Below are positions 32,878 through 43,279 of a stretch of DNA of 64,000 nt, in pieces (position 1 is the first letter of the stretch; each line of letters starts with the position of its first letter). A program made the translations under genes and the position numbers. The DNA lies in NCBI GenBank assembly GCA_030674185.1, contig JAPXFY010000023.1:12623686-12687685 (forward strand), read 5' to 3'. The notes beneath the pieces were generated by a model. The model was not told the DNA's origin and made no database searches. It was given only the letters and a program-made list of their open reading frames with translations. Source of the stretch: Monoplex corrugatus (taxonomy: Eukaryota; Mollusca; Gastropoda; Littorinimorpha; Ranellidae).

Positions 32878-32945
32878 TCAAGATTTGGTGCCAGCACCTT
32901 GGTTTTCAAGACCACCATCATCCTTGTCCTCCAAGGAAATCATAT
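32878..32945 (-). CDS. candidate terminal coding exon C (minus-strand gene)
   Basis: On the minus strand a long pyrimidine tract and CTTAAGCTTGCAG (acceptor) precede an exon reading MISLEDKDDGGLENQG then AGTKS and a TGA stop. The reading needs one base carried in from the previous exon, which is exactly what the donor of candidate exon A (34852-34910) supplies. The acidic, charged composition is protein-like and differs from the repeats around it. No family is recognised. It could be an alternative last exon to 33926-33996, or chance. Confidence 0.35.
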
Positions 32946-33106
32946 CTGCAAGCTTAAGAAAAAAAAAAAAAGAAACAGATGTAATACCTAATGATACCAA
33001 ACCACAAATAATACTGTCACACCCCCACTCCCATACTTTTCAATTCCCTTGAATTGCACAAAAATGAATTATAGACCTAACATTAAACACAAATAAGATG
33101 GCCTAA

Positions 33107-33490
33107 AGAAAAACTAAACAAATATATTATTCATACATAGTACAAGTGTAACAAATATGTTGTTCATGCATAGAACAAGTGTAAGTTTATTATTCATATA
33201 ATATATCACAACTGATACAACTTACAATCTTCTACAAGTGTAAGTTTTATTATTCATATATATCACAACTGATACAACTTACAATCTCTACAAGTAACTT
33301 TATTTCAATATCACAACTGATACAACTTACGATCTCACAAGTGTAACTTTAATTCATATAATACAATGATACAACTTACATCTTCTCAATGAACTTTTAT
33401 TATTCATAATATCACACTGATACACTACATCTTCTACAATGTAACTTATTATCATATATCACAACTGATACAACTACTTAATACAATGCC
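33107..33490. repeat. ~60-bp AT-rich tandem repeat
   Basis: About seven units of ACAAGTGTAAGTTTATTATT, CATATAATATATCACAACTG and ATACAACTTACAATCTTCT. Later units have many one-base losses. Confidence 0.85.
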
Positions 33491-33611
33491 CTACATAACT
33501 AATTAAAAAAACTTAACTAATTAAATGCTATCACTCGTACACTACAATGCACGACCAACACTGACAACTCATTGCTACAACAAGATACTGAAACAGCTTC
33601 AAACCAATACA

Positions 33612-33873
33612 ACAGGCATAGTAGTCAGCGGGTAAATGTCTGACTTTCAATAGGAATGTCCTGGGTTTGATCCGCCTAGAACGTCTGACTGTGGGAAAAA
33701 AATGTTTTCCAAACTCCCAGGTCAGCATGTGGGCAGTCCTGCCACTACCTAGACCCATCCTTTCATATGTATATGCCATGCAAAATGTCAAATATGCATG
33801 TTAAATATCCTGTAAGTCATGTCAGTGTCTGGCTTATGGAAACATGAAAACACCCACCATACATGCCCATCAA
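33612..33873 (+). mobile_element. tRNA-derived SINE
   Basis: The head has an A-box-like TAGTCAGCGGG (33621) and a B-box-like GGTTTGATCCG (33664). The body includes AATGTCAAATATGCATGTTA and GTCAGTGTCTGGCTTATGGA and ends near CATGCCCATCAAAA. The layout is typical of gastropod SINEs with a shared central body. The B-box has changed from GGTTCGA, so it is probably inactive. Confidence 0.7.
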
Positions 33874-33925
33874 AAAGAAATGTTTAAACACTAACATCAG
33901 ATGTATACACACAACTTATCTTAGC

Positions 33926-33996
33926 TCAGAAGATCCCCACGGTTGTTGGAAACGGCGCCATCACCATCTCCTGGGGTCTGGAAGGAGGCGTCTCAC
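33926..33996 (-). CDS. candidate terminal coding exon B (minus-strand gene)
   Basis: On the minus strand GTTTTCTTTCTGTTTCAG is a strong 3' splice site. In the phase set by candidate exon A the exon reads ETPPSRPQEMVMAPFPTTVG then IF and TGA. The acceptor is immediately followed by GTGAGA, itself a donor consensus, so the site is also AG|GT recursive-like and might be used only as a splicing step. No family is recognised. Evidence is splice grammar plus phase agreement only. Confidence 0.35.
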
Positions 33997-34039
33997 CTGA
34001 AACAGAAAGAAAACAAGCCGTTACACCCGAAACACACAC

Positions 34040-34340
34040 ACACATTCACACGCACCCTGTCCAAGGCCCCACCCACCACCCATCCATGCCCACCCCCTCT
34101 CTCCCCTCCCCAACCCTTCCCTCCCTCCCCCTCCCCAATCCCTTCCCCATCCCTCAACCCCTTTCCTCCCTCCCCTTCCCACGTCCCTTAACCCCTTTCC
34201 TCTCTCCCCATCCCCTTCCCTCCCTCCTTCCCTAACTTTTCCCTCCCTCCCTGGCCCCTTTCCTCCATACCCATTTCCTCTCCCACATTTCCCCTCCCCA
34301 ATTTTCCCCATTCCCCCCCCCCCCCCCCCCCCCCCCCCCG
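34040..34340. repeat. C/T-rich low-complexity tract with poly-C
   Basis: About 300 bases of CCCTCCC-type polypyrimidine on the plus strand, ending in about 26 C (34313-34339). The minus strand is G-rich, with many runs of three or more G (G-quadruplex potential). The 108-codon Gly-rich minus frame is an artefact. Confidence 0.9.
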
Positions 34341-34659
34341 CCAACAAAAAAAGTTTTAATCAACCATTTTCAAAATATATTAATAAAGTCAGCTTCTGGA
34401 ATATCAATCAGTTTCACGCTTCTTCGGTGACATTTTTACTCTCCAGACCAGCATTATGACAGGTGTCCACCTGCTCTCATCTACTGCTTTACCTTCCCCA
34501 ACCATGAAAAGTCAGGTACGCATTCAATCCTGGGCAGACTGGAGGTGTCAGGTACAGTCTGCTTTTTTTCACAGGGAGTTCAACATTTGCTATCAACCGT
34601 TTTGCCCAACAAACTCATTCCTACAGGATAAAGACAGCAGGAAAATGATCATCCAGCAC

Positions 34660-34832
34660 AAAGGTCAAGTGATAACATCAAGGTCAAGTGATAACATCAA
34701 ATTTAAGTAACATCAAGGTCAAGAGATAACATGAAGGTTAAGCAATATATACAATTAATGATAATATCAAATTTAAATGATAACATCAAGGTCAAGAGAT
34801 AACACAAAGATTAAGCTTTAAGATCAAGGTCA
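34660..34832. repeat. ~20-bp repeat with nuclear-receptor half-sites
   Basis: Units near ATAACATCAAGGTCAAGTG. Four copies contain TCAAGGTCA, the extended half-site bound by monomeric nuclear receptors of the ERR/FTZ-F1/SF-1 type, and one more has AAAGGTCA. Regulatory use is inference. The array abuts candidate exon A. Confidence 0.7.
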
Positions 34833-34851
34833 AGCGATACCAATGTGTCAC

Positions 34852-34910
34852 CTGTCTCCAGCTTCAGCTTGCAAGACTCCACTCGTCTGTCAACAGCCGC
34901 TGAAGCTTCA
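34852..34910 (-). CDS. candidate internal coding exon A (minus-strand gene)
   Basis: A 59-nt stretch bounded on the minus strand by GATTCTCAAGTTACAG (acceptor) and GGAGACAG|GTGACA (donor). Entered in phase 2 it reads EASAAVDRRVESCKLKLET without a stop and leaves one base, which fits both candidate last exons downstream. A second frame (KLQRLLTDEWSLAS then stop) would follow from the putative start exon at 35310-35340, so the frame is not settled. No family is recognised. Confidence 0.35.
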
Positions 34911-34974
34911 CTGTAACTTGAGAATCAACACATCAGTGGAATAAAACATGCAATCAGTATAAGTTGTGCCCTAA

Positions 34975-35240
34975 TGGCCAGGTTGTAGGCGAATGACAAG
35001 GTAGCCTACACTATTCATGGCACCAACCTTATGAGGGTGATACCCATCTCCTCTGTCTCCCTGCTTAACATTCTCCAACCCTGTACAGGGCCGGGCAACC
35101 CAATTTACAGTTTGGTGAAGTGAAGAATGTGTGTACAAAGTTTTCACCGAGACTTGAACTTGTGCAGTCAGATTGGAAGGCAAGAGCCTGGACCTCTGCC
35201 TCAAGCAGGCCTGATGCAAACAATGCATGTCTACATCAAT
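34975..35240 (-). mobile_element. tRNA-derived SINE
   Basis: On the minus strand GAGGTCCAGGCTCTTGCC (A-box-like) is followed by CAAGTTCAAGTCTCGG (B-box-like). Then comes a body with GGGTTGCCCGGCCCTGTACA and TTGTCATTCGCCTACAACCT. This family differs from the SINEs at 33612 and 62205. Confidence 0.6.
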
Positions 35241-35309
35241 CATCAATCAGAAAAGTGCCAACATTTTGGACAGTCCTGTGTGTTCTAGTTCTAATATTAC
35301 AATACTCAC

Positions 35310-35340
35310 AGACTGTCAGCAGCTGGACTATGCACTCCAT
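35310..35340 (-). CDS. candidate start exon fragment (minus-strand gene)
   Basis: ATGGAGTGCATAGTCCAGCT... to GACAGTCT|GTGAGT on the minus strand: an ATG in good context (A at -3, G at +4), ten codons reading MECIVQLLTV, and a consensus donor. Upstream sequence is the 35345-36070 tandem repeat, so the acceptor or leader is unclear. In this frame the next candidate exon would stop after 15 codons. Low confidence. Confidence 0.22.
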
Positions 35341-35344
35341 AATG

Positions 35345-36070
35345 TCATCATAATCATGCTGTCATCGTAATCATGCTAAAATACTCCCTTTACCGTAATC
35401 ATGCTAAAATACTCCCTTTATCGTAATCATGCTATGTCATCATAAACATGTTATTTCATAATCATGCTATGTCATAATCATGCTATGCCATAATCATACT
35501 ATGTCACCATAATCATATGTCACCACAATCATGTTGTCATCCTTATCATGCTATGTCATAACCATGCTATTTCATCATAATCATACTATGTCACCATAAC
35601 CATGTTATGTCATCATAACCATGCTATTTCATCATAATCATACTATGTCACCATAACCATGTTATGTCATCATAATCATGCTATTTCATCATAATCATAC
35701 TATGTCACCATAACCATGTTATGTCATCATAACCATGCTATTTCATCATAATCATGCTAAGATACTTATATCATCATAATCATGCTATGTCATAAATCAT
35801 GTCATAATATTGCTAAGATACTCATGTCATCAGAATCATGCTGTATCATAATTATGCTAAGATGCATATGCATCATAATCATGTTATCATAATCATGCTA
35901 AGATACTTATGTATAATTATGCTAAGAATACTTACATTTTCATAATCATGCCAAGATATTCATCATAATCATTCTAAAGTTTTTTTGTCATCAGAAACAT
36001 GCTATGTCATCATAATCATGTTAAGATACTTACATCATCATAATCATGCTAAGAATACTTACATTTAGAT
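35345..36070. repeat. ~20-45-bp CATCATAATCATGCTATGT tandem repeat
   Basis: Degenerate repeats of ATCATGCTATGTCATCATA, with some units longer (AAGATACTTA inserts). Longer-period copies (about 65 bp) occur at 35575-35760. Confidence 0.85.
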
Positions 36071-36985
36071 ATTTAGGGCAATGGGCTAAAACAGCTATTT
36101 ATTAAAAAAAAACCTCCATAATATACTCAGACTGTGTTCCACCATATTATCATGACAATACTAGACACTCAAAGCAACTACAATATGTATTCATTCCACA
36201 ATATTACCAGTGCACTCTGTAAATTCTGTTCCAGAAATCCAAAATCAAAATATTCAAATTTAACATTATAACACACCTAAATATAAAAAATTAGTTAAAG
36301 CAATGGGAATTTAAATTCATAATACTTAACTTTGATAGAAAATATTCAAATTAACTTCATGTTTTTTGTTTTTTTTCATTTTATTTTACTGGGTTTACTT
36401 TAGTTTATCAGATCACTGATATTTCTCAAGTTTCTATGATGCAACATTTTTCACTAAATGTTTTGCACCGCATGGGGTCGTTTAAAGCAGTCAACCATGA
36501 AGGTCATCCCAGGACTTCTCATATAAATACATTATGGACAAACACATACACACAATAACAGTACAACAACACAGCCTCCTATGTTACACACTTACAAATA
36601 CATCATACAAAATTAACAAAACACTGCGACAATGTCAGCATGTTTGATTTAGTTTTGTCACAAAGTGCACATAATGCTCATAATACTACTAGAAATACTT
36701 CAAGTTAAAATATATTTAAGACAGCAAGAAAAAGAAAATAAAGAAGAATTAGGTTGACAAAATGACTAACAACCTAACAATCCTGAACCATCTGCTTCCA
36801 ATATGGGATATGTGTAATCTCACAAAACACAAGGCAGATCACCAAAAGTCGTCATGACAATGCTGTGAGCTCTACCACAGTGAAACCAGATACATCACCC
36901 TCTATGTTCACATGTGAAATCAGATCAACCATCTTCTGGGTACATATGATGAACAATGGCAAAATAGAGGGGAACAAAGCAATCT
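36071..36985. other. AT-rich low-copy sequence, no gene seen
   Basis: No exon, repeat or element recognised. Composition is like intron or intergenic DNA of the flanks. Confidence 0.5.
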
Positions 36986-36989
36986 TGGA

Positions 36990-37430
36990 GGCAAAATATA
37001 AGTTTAGAGAACAGACATTTGAAGAACAACAGAAACTTGATAAACACCAGAAACTTAGAGAACAACAGTAACCTGGAAAACAACCTTAACTTGGAGAACA
37101 ACAGTAACCTGGAGAACAATTAACTTTGAGAACACCAGTAATGTGACCAGTGACTTCGAGAATAATAGTAATATGGAGAATAACAGTAACTCGGAAAACA
37201 ACCATAAGCTGGACAACAACAGTAATTGAACTTACTAAGTTGGAAAACTATCAAAACTTGAACAGTAACCTGGAAAACAACACACTGAAGAACAACAGTA
37301 AACTGCAGAACAAGTGTTAACTGGAGAACAACAGTAACCTGGAGAACAAATATAAACTGGAGAACAACAGAAAACAGTAACAAGAACAGTAACCTAGAGA
37401 ACAACAGTAAAGGCGAGAACAACAGTATTT
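36990..37430. repeat. ~18-20-bp GAGAACAACAGTAACCTG minisatellite, left part
   Basis: Degenerate tandem units of GAGAACAACAGTAACCTG. The same repeat continues at 38266-38365 on the other side of family A copy A2, so the array was split by that insertion. Minus-strand Leu/Phe-rich frames are artefacts. Confidence 0.85.
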
Positions 37431-38265
37431 TTTGTTTAAAGCCCAGCTGACTCCGTGGGGCCATATCAGGGTTATAACCATTTCAAAACATACACAAGAC
37501 TTCAACAGCAAAAACAAAAAAAAAAGGAAAAGAAAATTAAGTATACATATCAACGCATTCAGGCACATGATCTAAGGAGATGCCCCTGGCACAGACACTC
37601 CGTCCAATTTATCACACAGGGGAATGCATAGCTGCCAACCTTTGAAATTCAAAAAACAAGAATGATGAGCCGGGGGTCCAGGGGTGAAGGGGCAGAGTCC
37701 CTTGTGGGGGTTAGGTGACAACGCCCCCTAAAGCTATTGATTTTTCACCTATTCAAAATACAAAACTGGCCTCTCCTGGCATATTTAAGCATGAAAAAGA
37801 AGTTTTTCCACTAGACTTTCAAAATCCAGGACTTTTTTGACAGATCCGGGATTCCGGGATCGTTTTTCAAATCCAGGAATGTCCCACAAAATCCGGAAGG
37901 GTTGGCAGCTCTGGGAATTAAAAATCATCCTGAATGCAAATTACAATGTAACTGACACTAAAACATATATAAAAAAAGGGCCTAAATTACCTAAAATTGT
38001 TTCCACATATCTCATTTCCCTAAAGCCAAAAATGCACTTACGTTAATACATGCACACAATTATCAATCCTAAGAGAAAGTACATGAGACTTTATCGAACA
38101 AATACAGCTGAAAGGACTAGAAAGGCAGAAAATGATTGGAAGAAAAGACAAAGGAAAGAAGCAAGGCAGAAACAAAGAGTGACAGAAAAGAGGAAATTTC
38201 TGGCACAGAATTTCATGGAGGTGGGGATACTATGTATACCGAAAGAGCCAGTGGCATCCCCACCA
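37431..38265 (-). mobile_element. family A, copy A2, interrupted by a MITE
   Basis: From GTTTAAAGCCCAGCTGACTC to GAAAGAGCCAGTGGCATCCC, with the family landmarks in order. A 287-bp MITE (37627-37913) sits in the CACAGGGGA-TTAAAA segment. The whole copy is inserted in the GAACAACAG minisatellite, giving three nested layers. Confidence 0.85.
37627..37913. mobile_element. 287-bp hAT-like MITE nested in family A
   Basis: Ends CATAGCTGCCAACC (left) and, inverted, CAGAGCTGCCAACC (right), a widespread hAT-like terminus. GGAAT is present on both sides (37621-37625 and 37914-37918). Internal CCGGGATTCCGGGATC-type motifs occur. No coding capacity. Confidence 0.8.
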
Positions 38266-38365
38266 GAGGGGAAGAACAACAGCAATATGGAGAACAACAG
38301 TACCTTGGAGAACATCTCATTTTGGATAATGGTAACTTAGAGAACAACAGTAACTGTGAAATCAA
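38266..38365. repeat. GAGAACAACAGTAAC minisatellite, right part
   Basis: Continuation of the 36990-37430 array after family A copy A2. Confidence 0.85.
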
Positions 38366-38531
38366 ACAGGTAAGCTAATGAATGACAGACTATGAATTAA
38401 GGAAATGAATTTCGTTTCTTTTCATGAGCGAGGGCAAATGATGAACTCTGAACTTTTCCATTTCCACCTTTGTCAAGTGAACACTTTGGCTCAATGTCAA
38501 CACTTACTGTGCTATTTTGTTTTCATTGTTG

Positions 38532-38652
<121 letters not shown>

Positions 38653-39008
38653 TAGGTGCACATGTGCACAAACACACCAATTCTTCTTCAGTTGAGTTTG
38701 CAAAAAATATAAGGACTTTTCCTTGAATTATAAAATAATGACTGAGGCAAAAACTAGTGAGAGAGAATAGAAAAAAAGGAATTTTTCATGATACAAATAG
38801 TTAGAATCGAAAATAGAAAAACAACAAGAAGAAGGAATTCTTTCTTTGACAAGAAATAAGTTAAAGTAATTCTCCTTAATACAAGAAATGAAAAAATGAT
38901 ATAAAAACGTAAAGCAGAGAGGTGGTCTGGCTTCAAGCATAGATAAAACTAAAGAAAAGTGATTCACAATTCATGTGGGAACAGTTTGATGTGCGTACCT
39001 ATCCTTAA
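38653..39008. other. AT-rich low-copy sequence, no gene seen
   Basis: No feature recognised. Confidence 0.5.
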
Positions 39009-39012
39009 AACA

Positions 39013-39068
<56 letters not shown>

Positions 39069-39231
39069 CTCTCTCTCTCCTCTCTCTCTCTCATGCCCAT
39101 GTCCACACAAACACAGCCTCTTCCCCATACCACACCCAGCAAAGTGAGAAACCATACATCAGAGGATTTTAAAAACAAAGAACAACAATACAAGAACACA
39201 CATATGATATGTCGAAAAGAAGAACAGAAAT

Positions 39232-39262
<31 letters not shown>

Positions 39263-39360
39263 CGTCTAATATCACTTATAGTGAAAAGACGTTAAATCAA
39301 AGAACGAACGAACGAACACACAGACACACACAGAGACACACACACACACAAACAAACAAC
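39009..39360. repeat. (CA)n, (CT)n and a SINE/LINE 3' tail
   Basis: (CA)n then (CT)n at 39009-39092, and (CA)n at 39232-39260. At about 39262-39320 CACTTATAGTGAAAAGACGT then TAAATCAAAGAACGAACGAAC on the plus strand is the 3' end and (GAAC)n tail of a SINE or LINE. CA follows. Confidence 0.75.
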
Positions 39361-39631
39361 ATAAGCACACAAAATTATTACACGCCCTTCAAAACAAACC
39401 AAAAAAAATGCACATACACAAACCATATACACACATAAGAAAAAACAGAAAATGACAGGGAAGAAAGTCAAGAAAAAAATCCATCTCACACCAGCACAGG
39501 CTAAATATATTCACAAAATATACACGCTTTCAACCCAATTCTACATACTCCACATCACAAAGTAAAGGAACTTACGTTACGGGTCCAAACACCCCTCAGC
39601 TCACATGCACCATCATAAAACATGACTCATC

Positions 39632-39800
39632 CATTCCCAGGAACTTATGTCCTCCACACACTGCCATAAAACACAGGGTCATTCGTTCCCGAGAACTTAA
39701 AGTCCACACACTGCCGTAAAACACAGGGTCATTCGTTACCAGGAACTTAAGTCCTACACACATTGCCACAAAACACAGTGTCATTTGTTCCCAGGAACTC
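39632..39800. repeat. ~51-bp tandem repeat, 4 copies
   Basis: Units of CCCAGGAACTTA-GTCC-, ACACACTGCCATAAAACACA and GGGTCATTCGTT start near 39636, 39688, 39738 and 39790. A 135-codon minus frame (39596-40003) runs through them, so its internal repeats (VTNDPVFYGSV, RMTLCFMAVC) come from the DNA repeat. A GTAAC|GTAAGT donor-like site on the minus strand lies at about 39566-39576, and a TTTTTGCAG acceptor-like site at about 39918. I cannot tell whether any of this is an exon. Confidence 0.75.
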
Positions 39801-40059
39801 CAGTTCTTCACACCACACGCTAACCAAAGGACCTCCACCACCAGAGAATGTGGTCTCCTGGTCTGTCGCTCCAGGAAAAGTAGTGGCCCATGACACCACA
39901 GATCCACTTCAAAAATCACTGCAAAAACATGATAGAGGAGTTTTCCTTGCCACTGTCCAATGCAGGTCTTTTCCATCATCTTCTGTATGCAGTCTTTTTC
40001 CAACTATCAAAACTGATCTCAGAGTGCATCAGTTCAGTCTTCCAACAATACATGCATAT

Positions 40060-40440
40060 CACACTACTTATGATGCACTGAAGATCACAATAAAATTGTT
40101 GTCACGTCACATGTTTTACATGATCCACCATGAAGCAGTGAAGATCACAATATTACCGCTTTATGTCTCTCATGCTTGTCTATAATCCAGTGGAGACTGA
40201 AACTGCTTAAATGCCGAGTGTCATTTTCCAACGAGCGTTGCAAACAAGTCATGATGAAATAGTGAAGATCACGATGTTGACTGGATGTGACTGCAAGTTC
40301 CTGACATTGTTAACAGCACACAGTGTCACAGGGTGAAGATCACAATGACACAGTGTCACATTATCGTACTGTTGGTGTCCCATGCTGTCAGCAGCGAGTC
40401 ATGAACCACTGAAGATCATTCTAGAAACAGGTTTGCAGTC
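40060..40440. repeat. degenerate GCAGTGAAGATCACAAT repeat
   Basis: The phrase CACTGAAGATCACAAT or similar recurs about six times at irregular 40-65-bp spacing. No gene supported. Confidence 0.6.
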
Positions 40441-40574
40441 TACACAATGAGGTGTGTTTTGTCATAAGAGCCATCACTCTTTCTTTCATCCCTCTTGATT
40501 TTTTTTTTCTTTTGTTTTGCTTTTTTCTTCTCTGACATTTCAAATCTGGGTCAGTACTCCATTGTTCTCATCAC

Positions 40575-40790
40575 AAAACAAGCCTGAAGGTGGGATCATT
40601 CCCCTCCAACTATGAGGCCACCTACATTACCTTGGGCTGTTGGTGGACATCACATCATCGTCAGCACTAACTTTTCCCATTATGCAACCAGCCTGAAGGT
40701 AGTCACACTCCTCTCCCAGTGTGCTGCCACCTACAGTACGCCGGCTTTTTGTTCATCATGTCACATCGTTGTCAAGACTAGCTGGGTGGG
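40575..40790. repeat. ~110-bp imperfect tandem duplication
   Basis: AGCCTGAAGGT, CTCC, GCCACCTACA-TAC, TTG and CATCA blocks occur in the same order starting near 40582 and 40690. Confidence 0.6.
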
Positions 40791-41232
40791 TCAGGAAGTG
40801 GGCAGTGTTCACTGTGAAATCGCTATTCATGGATCTTGTGAACACTGACAACAGGGACTGAAAACTTCTGGTCATTATTAAGGCCACACTGCTTTGCTTT
40901 CGTCTTGTTAACATTCTGACAAGAGTTACTGAAATCTGGGGCAAGTTTTCATGATGTGGTACTGAAAACCTATTGCCCAGATATTGGTCGTATATCACAA
41001 GCTTAATGAAGTCTATGGAAAACATTACAATAATGTGTAACAAATGTATGTGGTTCTGTACATTGCAAACCACAATATACATTAGGAAGTTTCTTAATCT
41101 GACGATTGTCTGTCTACTTCAACAACAATTTCATGGCACTATGAAGTTCCATTTCCAGTTTCAAAAACAAAATTAACAATGAGAAAAAAAAAACACCCAT
41201 GGTATGAGTACAACAATTACTGTTACTGTTAT
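40791..41232. other. low-copy sequence with a 10-bp inverted repeat
   Basis: CAGTGTTCAC (40803-40812) and GTGAACACTG (40838-40847) are a perfect inverted repeat with a 25-base spacer. Otherwise nothing is recognised. Confidence 0.5.
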
Positions 41233-41755
41233 TTGTGTTTAAAGCCCAGCCGACTGCATACAGCTATATCAGGGCTATAATTTCAAAACATACACAATAC
41301 TTCAACAGCACACACAAAAAAGAGGAAAAAAAGGAAAAACACTAAGTACACATATCAATGCATTCGCGTACATAATCTAAGCAGATGCCCATGGCAGTGA
41401 CCACTCCATCCAATTTATTGCACAGGGGATTTAAAAAAACACACTTGAATACAAGTTTAAACATAACTAAGAACACCAAAACATATATGAAAAAACAGGC
41501 CTCAATTACCTAAAATTCAAAAATGCACTTAATAGTAAATACATCTACCCAATTATCGATCCTAAGAGAAAGTACCGACTTTATCAAACACATACAGGTG
41601 AATGGACCAGCCAGGAAGAAATGACAGAAAGCAAAGGAGAAAGGCAGAAACAAAGAGAGTGACAGAAAAGAGGAACTTTCTTGCACCGAATTTGCAGAAG
41701 GTGGGGATATTATTTATACTGAAAGAGCCCCTGGCATCACCATGGGGTACATTCT
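41233..41755 (-). mobile_element. family A, copy A3
   Basis: From GTTTAAAGCCCAGCCGACTG to GAAAGAGCCCCTGGCATCAC, uninterrupted, with all landmarks. It ends about 30 bases before the inverted CACCTGTAGAAA satellite block. Confidence 0.85.
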
Positions 41756-41779
41756 GTGTTAACAACTTATATATACATA

Positions 41780-42425
41780 GCCTCCAGCCTGGACACATAT
41801 GCACCTGATGCACACACAAACGCCCCCCCCCCCCCCCCCCCCCACATACACACACAATGTGTTTTAGACATTTATTTCTACAGGTGAGACGTCATGTTTT
41901 AAACCTTCATTTCTGCAGGTGTGATGCCATGTTTTAAACCTTTATTTCTATAGGTGAGGCGTTGTGTTTCAAAGCTTTTTTTTACAGGTGAGATATTCTA
42001 AACGTTTATTTCTACAGGTGAGATGTCATGTTTTAAACCTTTATTTCTACAGGTGAGACATCATTTTTTAAAGCTTTATTTTTACAAATGGTCACCTGAT
42101 GCGTGCATGCACACACACACACACACACGCGCGCCCATGCACACATACACATTGTGTTTTAGACATTTTTTTCTACAGGTGAGACGTCATGTTTTAAATC
42201 TTCATTTCTGCAGGTGTGATGCCATGTTTAAAACCTTTATTTCTATAGGTGAGGCATTGTATTTTAAAGGTTTTTTTTTACAGGTGAGATATTCTAAACG
42301 TTTATTTCTACAGGTGAGACGTCATGTTTTAAATCTTTATTTCTGCAAGCATGACGTCATGTTTTAAACCTTTATTTCTATAGGTGAGACATCGTGTTTT
42401 AAAGCTTTATTTTTACAGATGGTCA
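41780..42425. repeat. inverted block of the ~36-bp satellite, duplicated
   Basis: The ~36-bp satellite reappears in opposite orientation (TTTATTTCTACAGGTGAGAC, CATGTTTTAAACC). It occurs as two blocks (41866-42088 and 42155-42425) that are copies of each other, including a leading CACCTGATGC / CA or poly-C spacer. The higher-order period is about 320-335 bp. Confidence 0.9.
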
Positions 42426-42461
42426 AACATACACACAAGAGATTTATCTATCGTTTTTCTT

Positions 42462-43237
42462 TAAAGCCCAGCCGACTGCGTAGAGCCATATCAGGGCTAC
42501 AACTGTTTTAAAACATACAAAACATTAACCAAAGGATATAACTCTTGAGAATTATCTCCCATGTTGCATAGAACTCCAAATCTAACAGTTTGCGCTACCC
42601 ATTCAGCTAGCTTACTGTTTTGTACTTTGTATCAGTTTCTATGCTAGCTGAATGGGTAGCGCAAAATGTGTTAGATTTGAAAAGTTTTATACAACATGGG
42701 AGATAATTCTCAAGAGTTATGTCCTTTGATTATATTATAAAAATTCTCCCTGCTTCCCCCCCTCTTATTTCTTTGGTAATACAAAACTTTGATAGGAAAA
42801 ATAGAAAAGAATATAACGTACACATATCAATGGATTTGCACAAAATCTTAGGAGAGGCCTATGGTGTTAACAAGTCAATCCAATTTATCACATAGGGGAT
42901 TTAAAAAAAACCTGAATACAAATTTAGCTAACGATATCAAAACATACATAAACAGGCCTAAATTACTTAAAATCGCTTTTCGCAAATCTCATTTCCCTAC
43001 AGCCAAACTGCAATTTATTACTTGTACCCAATTATCAATCCTAAGAGAAAGTACGCAAGACTTTATTGAACACATACAGGTAAATGGGCCAGCAAGGCAG
43101 AAAACAATAGCAAGAAATGACAAAGCAAAGTAACAATGCAGAAACAAAGAGTGACAGAAAAGAGGAAATTTCTAGCACAGAGTTTCCAGAAGGTGGGGAT
43201 ACTGTTTATACTGAAAGAGCCCCTGGCATCCCCACGG
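42462..43237 (-). mobile_element. family A, copy A4, interrupted by a fold-back MITE
   Basis: From TTTAAAGCCCAGCCGACTGC to CATCCCCACGGGGT with the landmarks in order. A 203-bp palindromic MITE (42528-42730) is inserted in the AAAACATAC region. On the minus strand it contains TTCAATAAAGTC, a polyadenylation-signal-like motif that is mutated in other copies. Confidence 0.85.
42528..42730. mobile_element. 203-bp fold-back MITE nested in family A
   Basis: Almost entirely palindromic. The left arm ACCAAAGGATATAACTCTTG ... CATTCAGCTAGC is matched by the inverted right arm (AGCTGAATGGGTAGCGC ... GTCCTTTGAT), with arms of ~85-90 bp and a ~30-base loop. TA flanks each end (42526-42527 and 42731-42732), as for Tc1/mariner-mobilised MITEs. 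Confidence 0.85.
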
Positions 43238-43279
43238 GGTCACACACACACACACACACACCACACACCACCTTCACTC

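Noticed and set aside
39596..40003. 135-codon minus-strand gene with internal repeats
   Set aside because: The repeats come from a 51-bp DNA repeat; no family match and no consistent exon structure.
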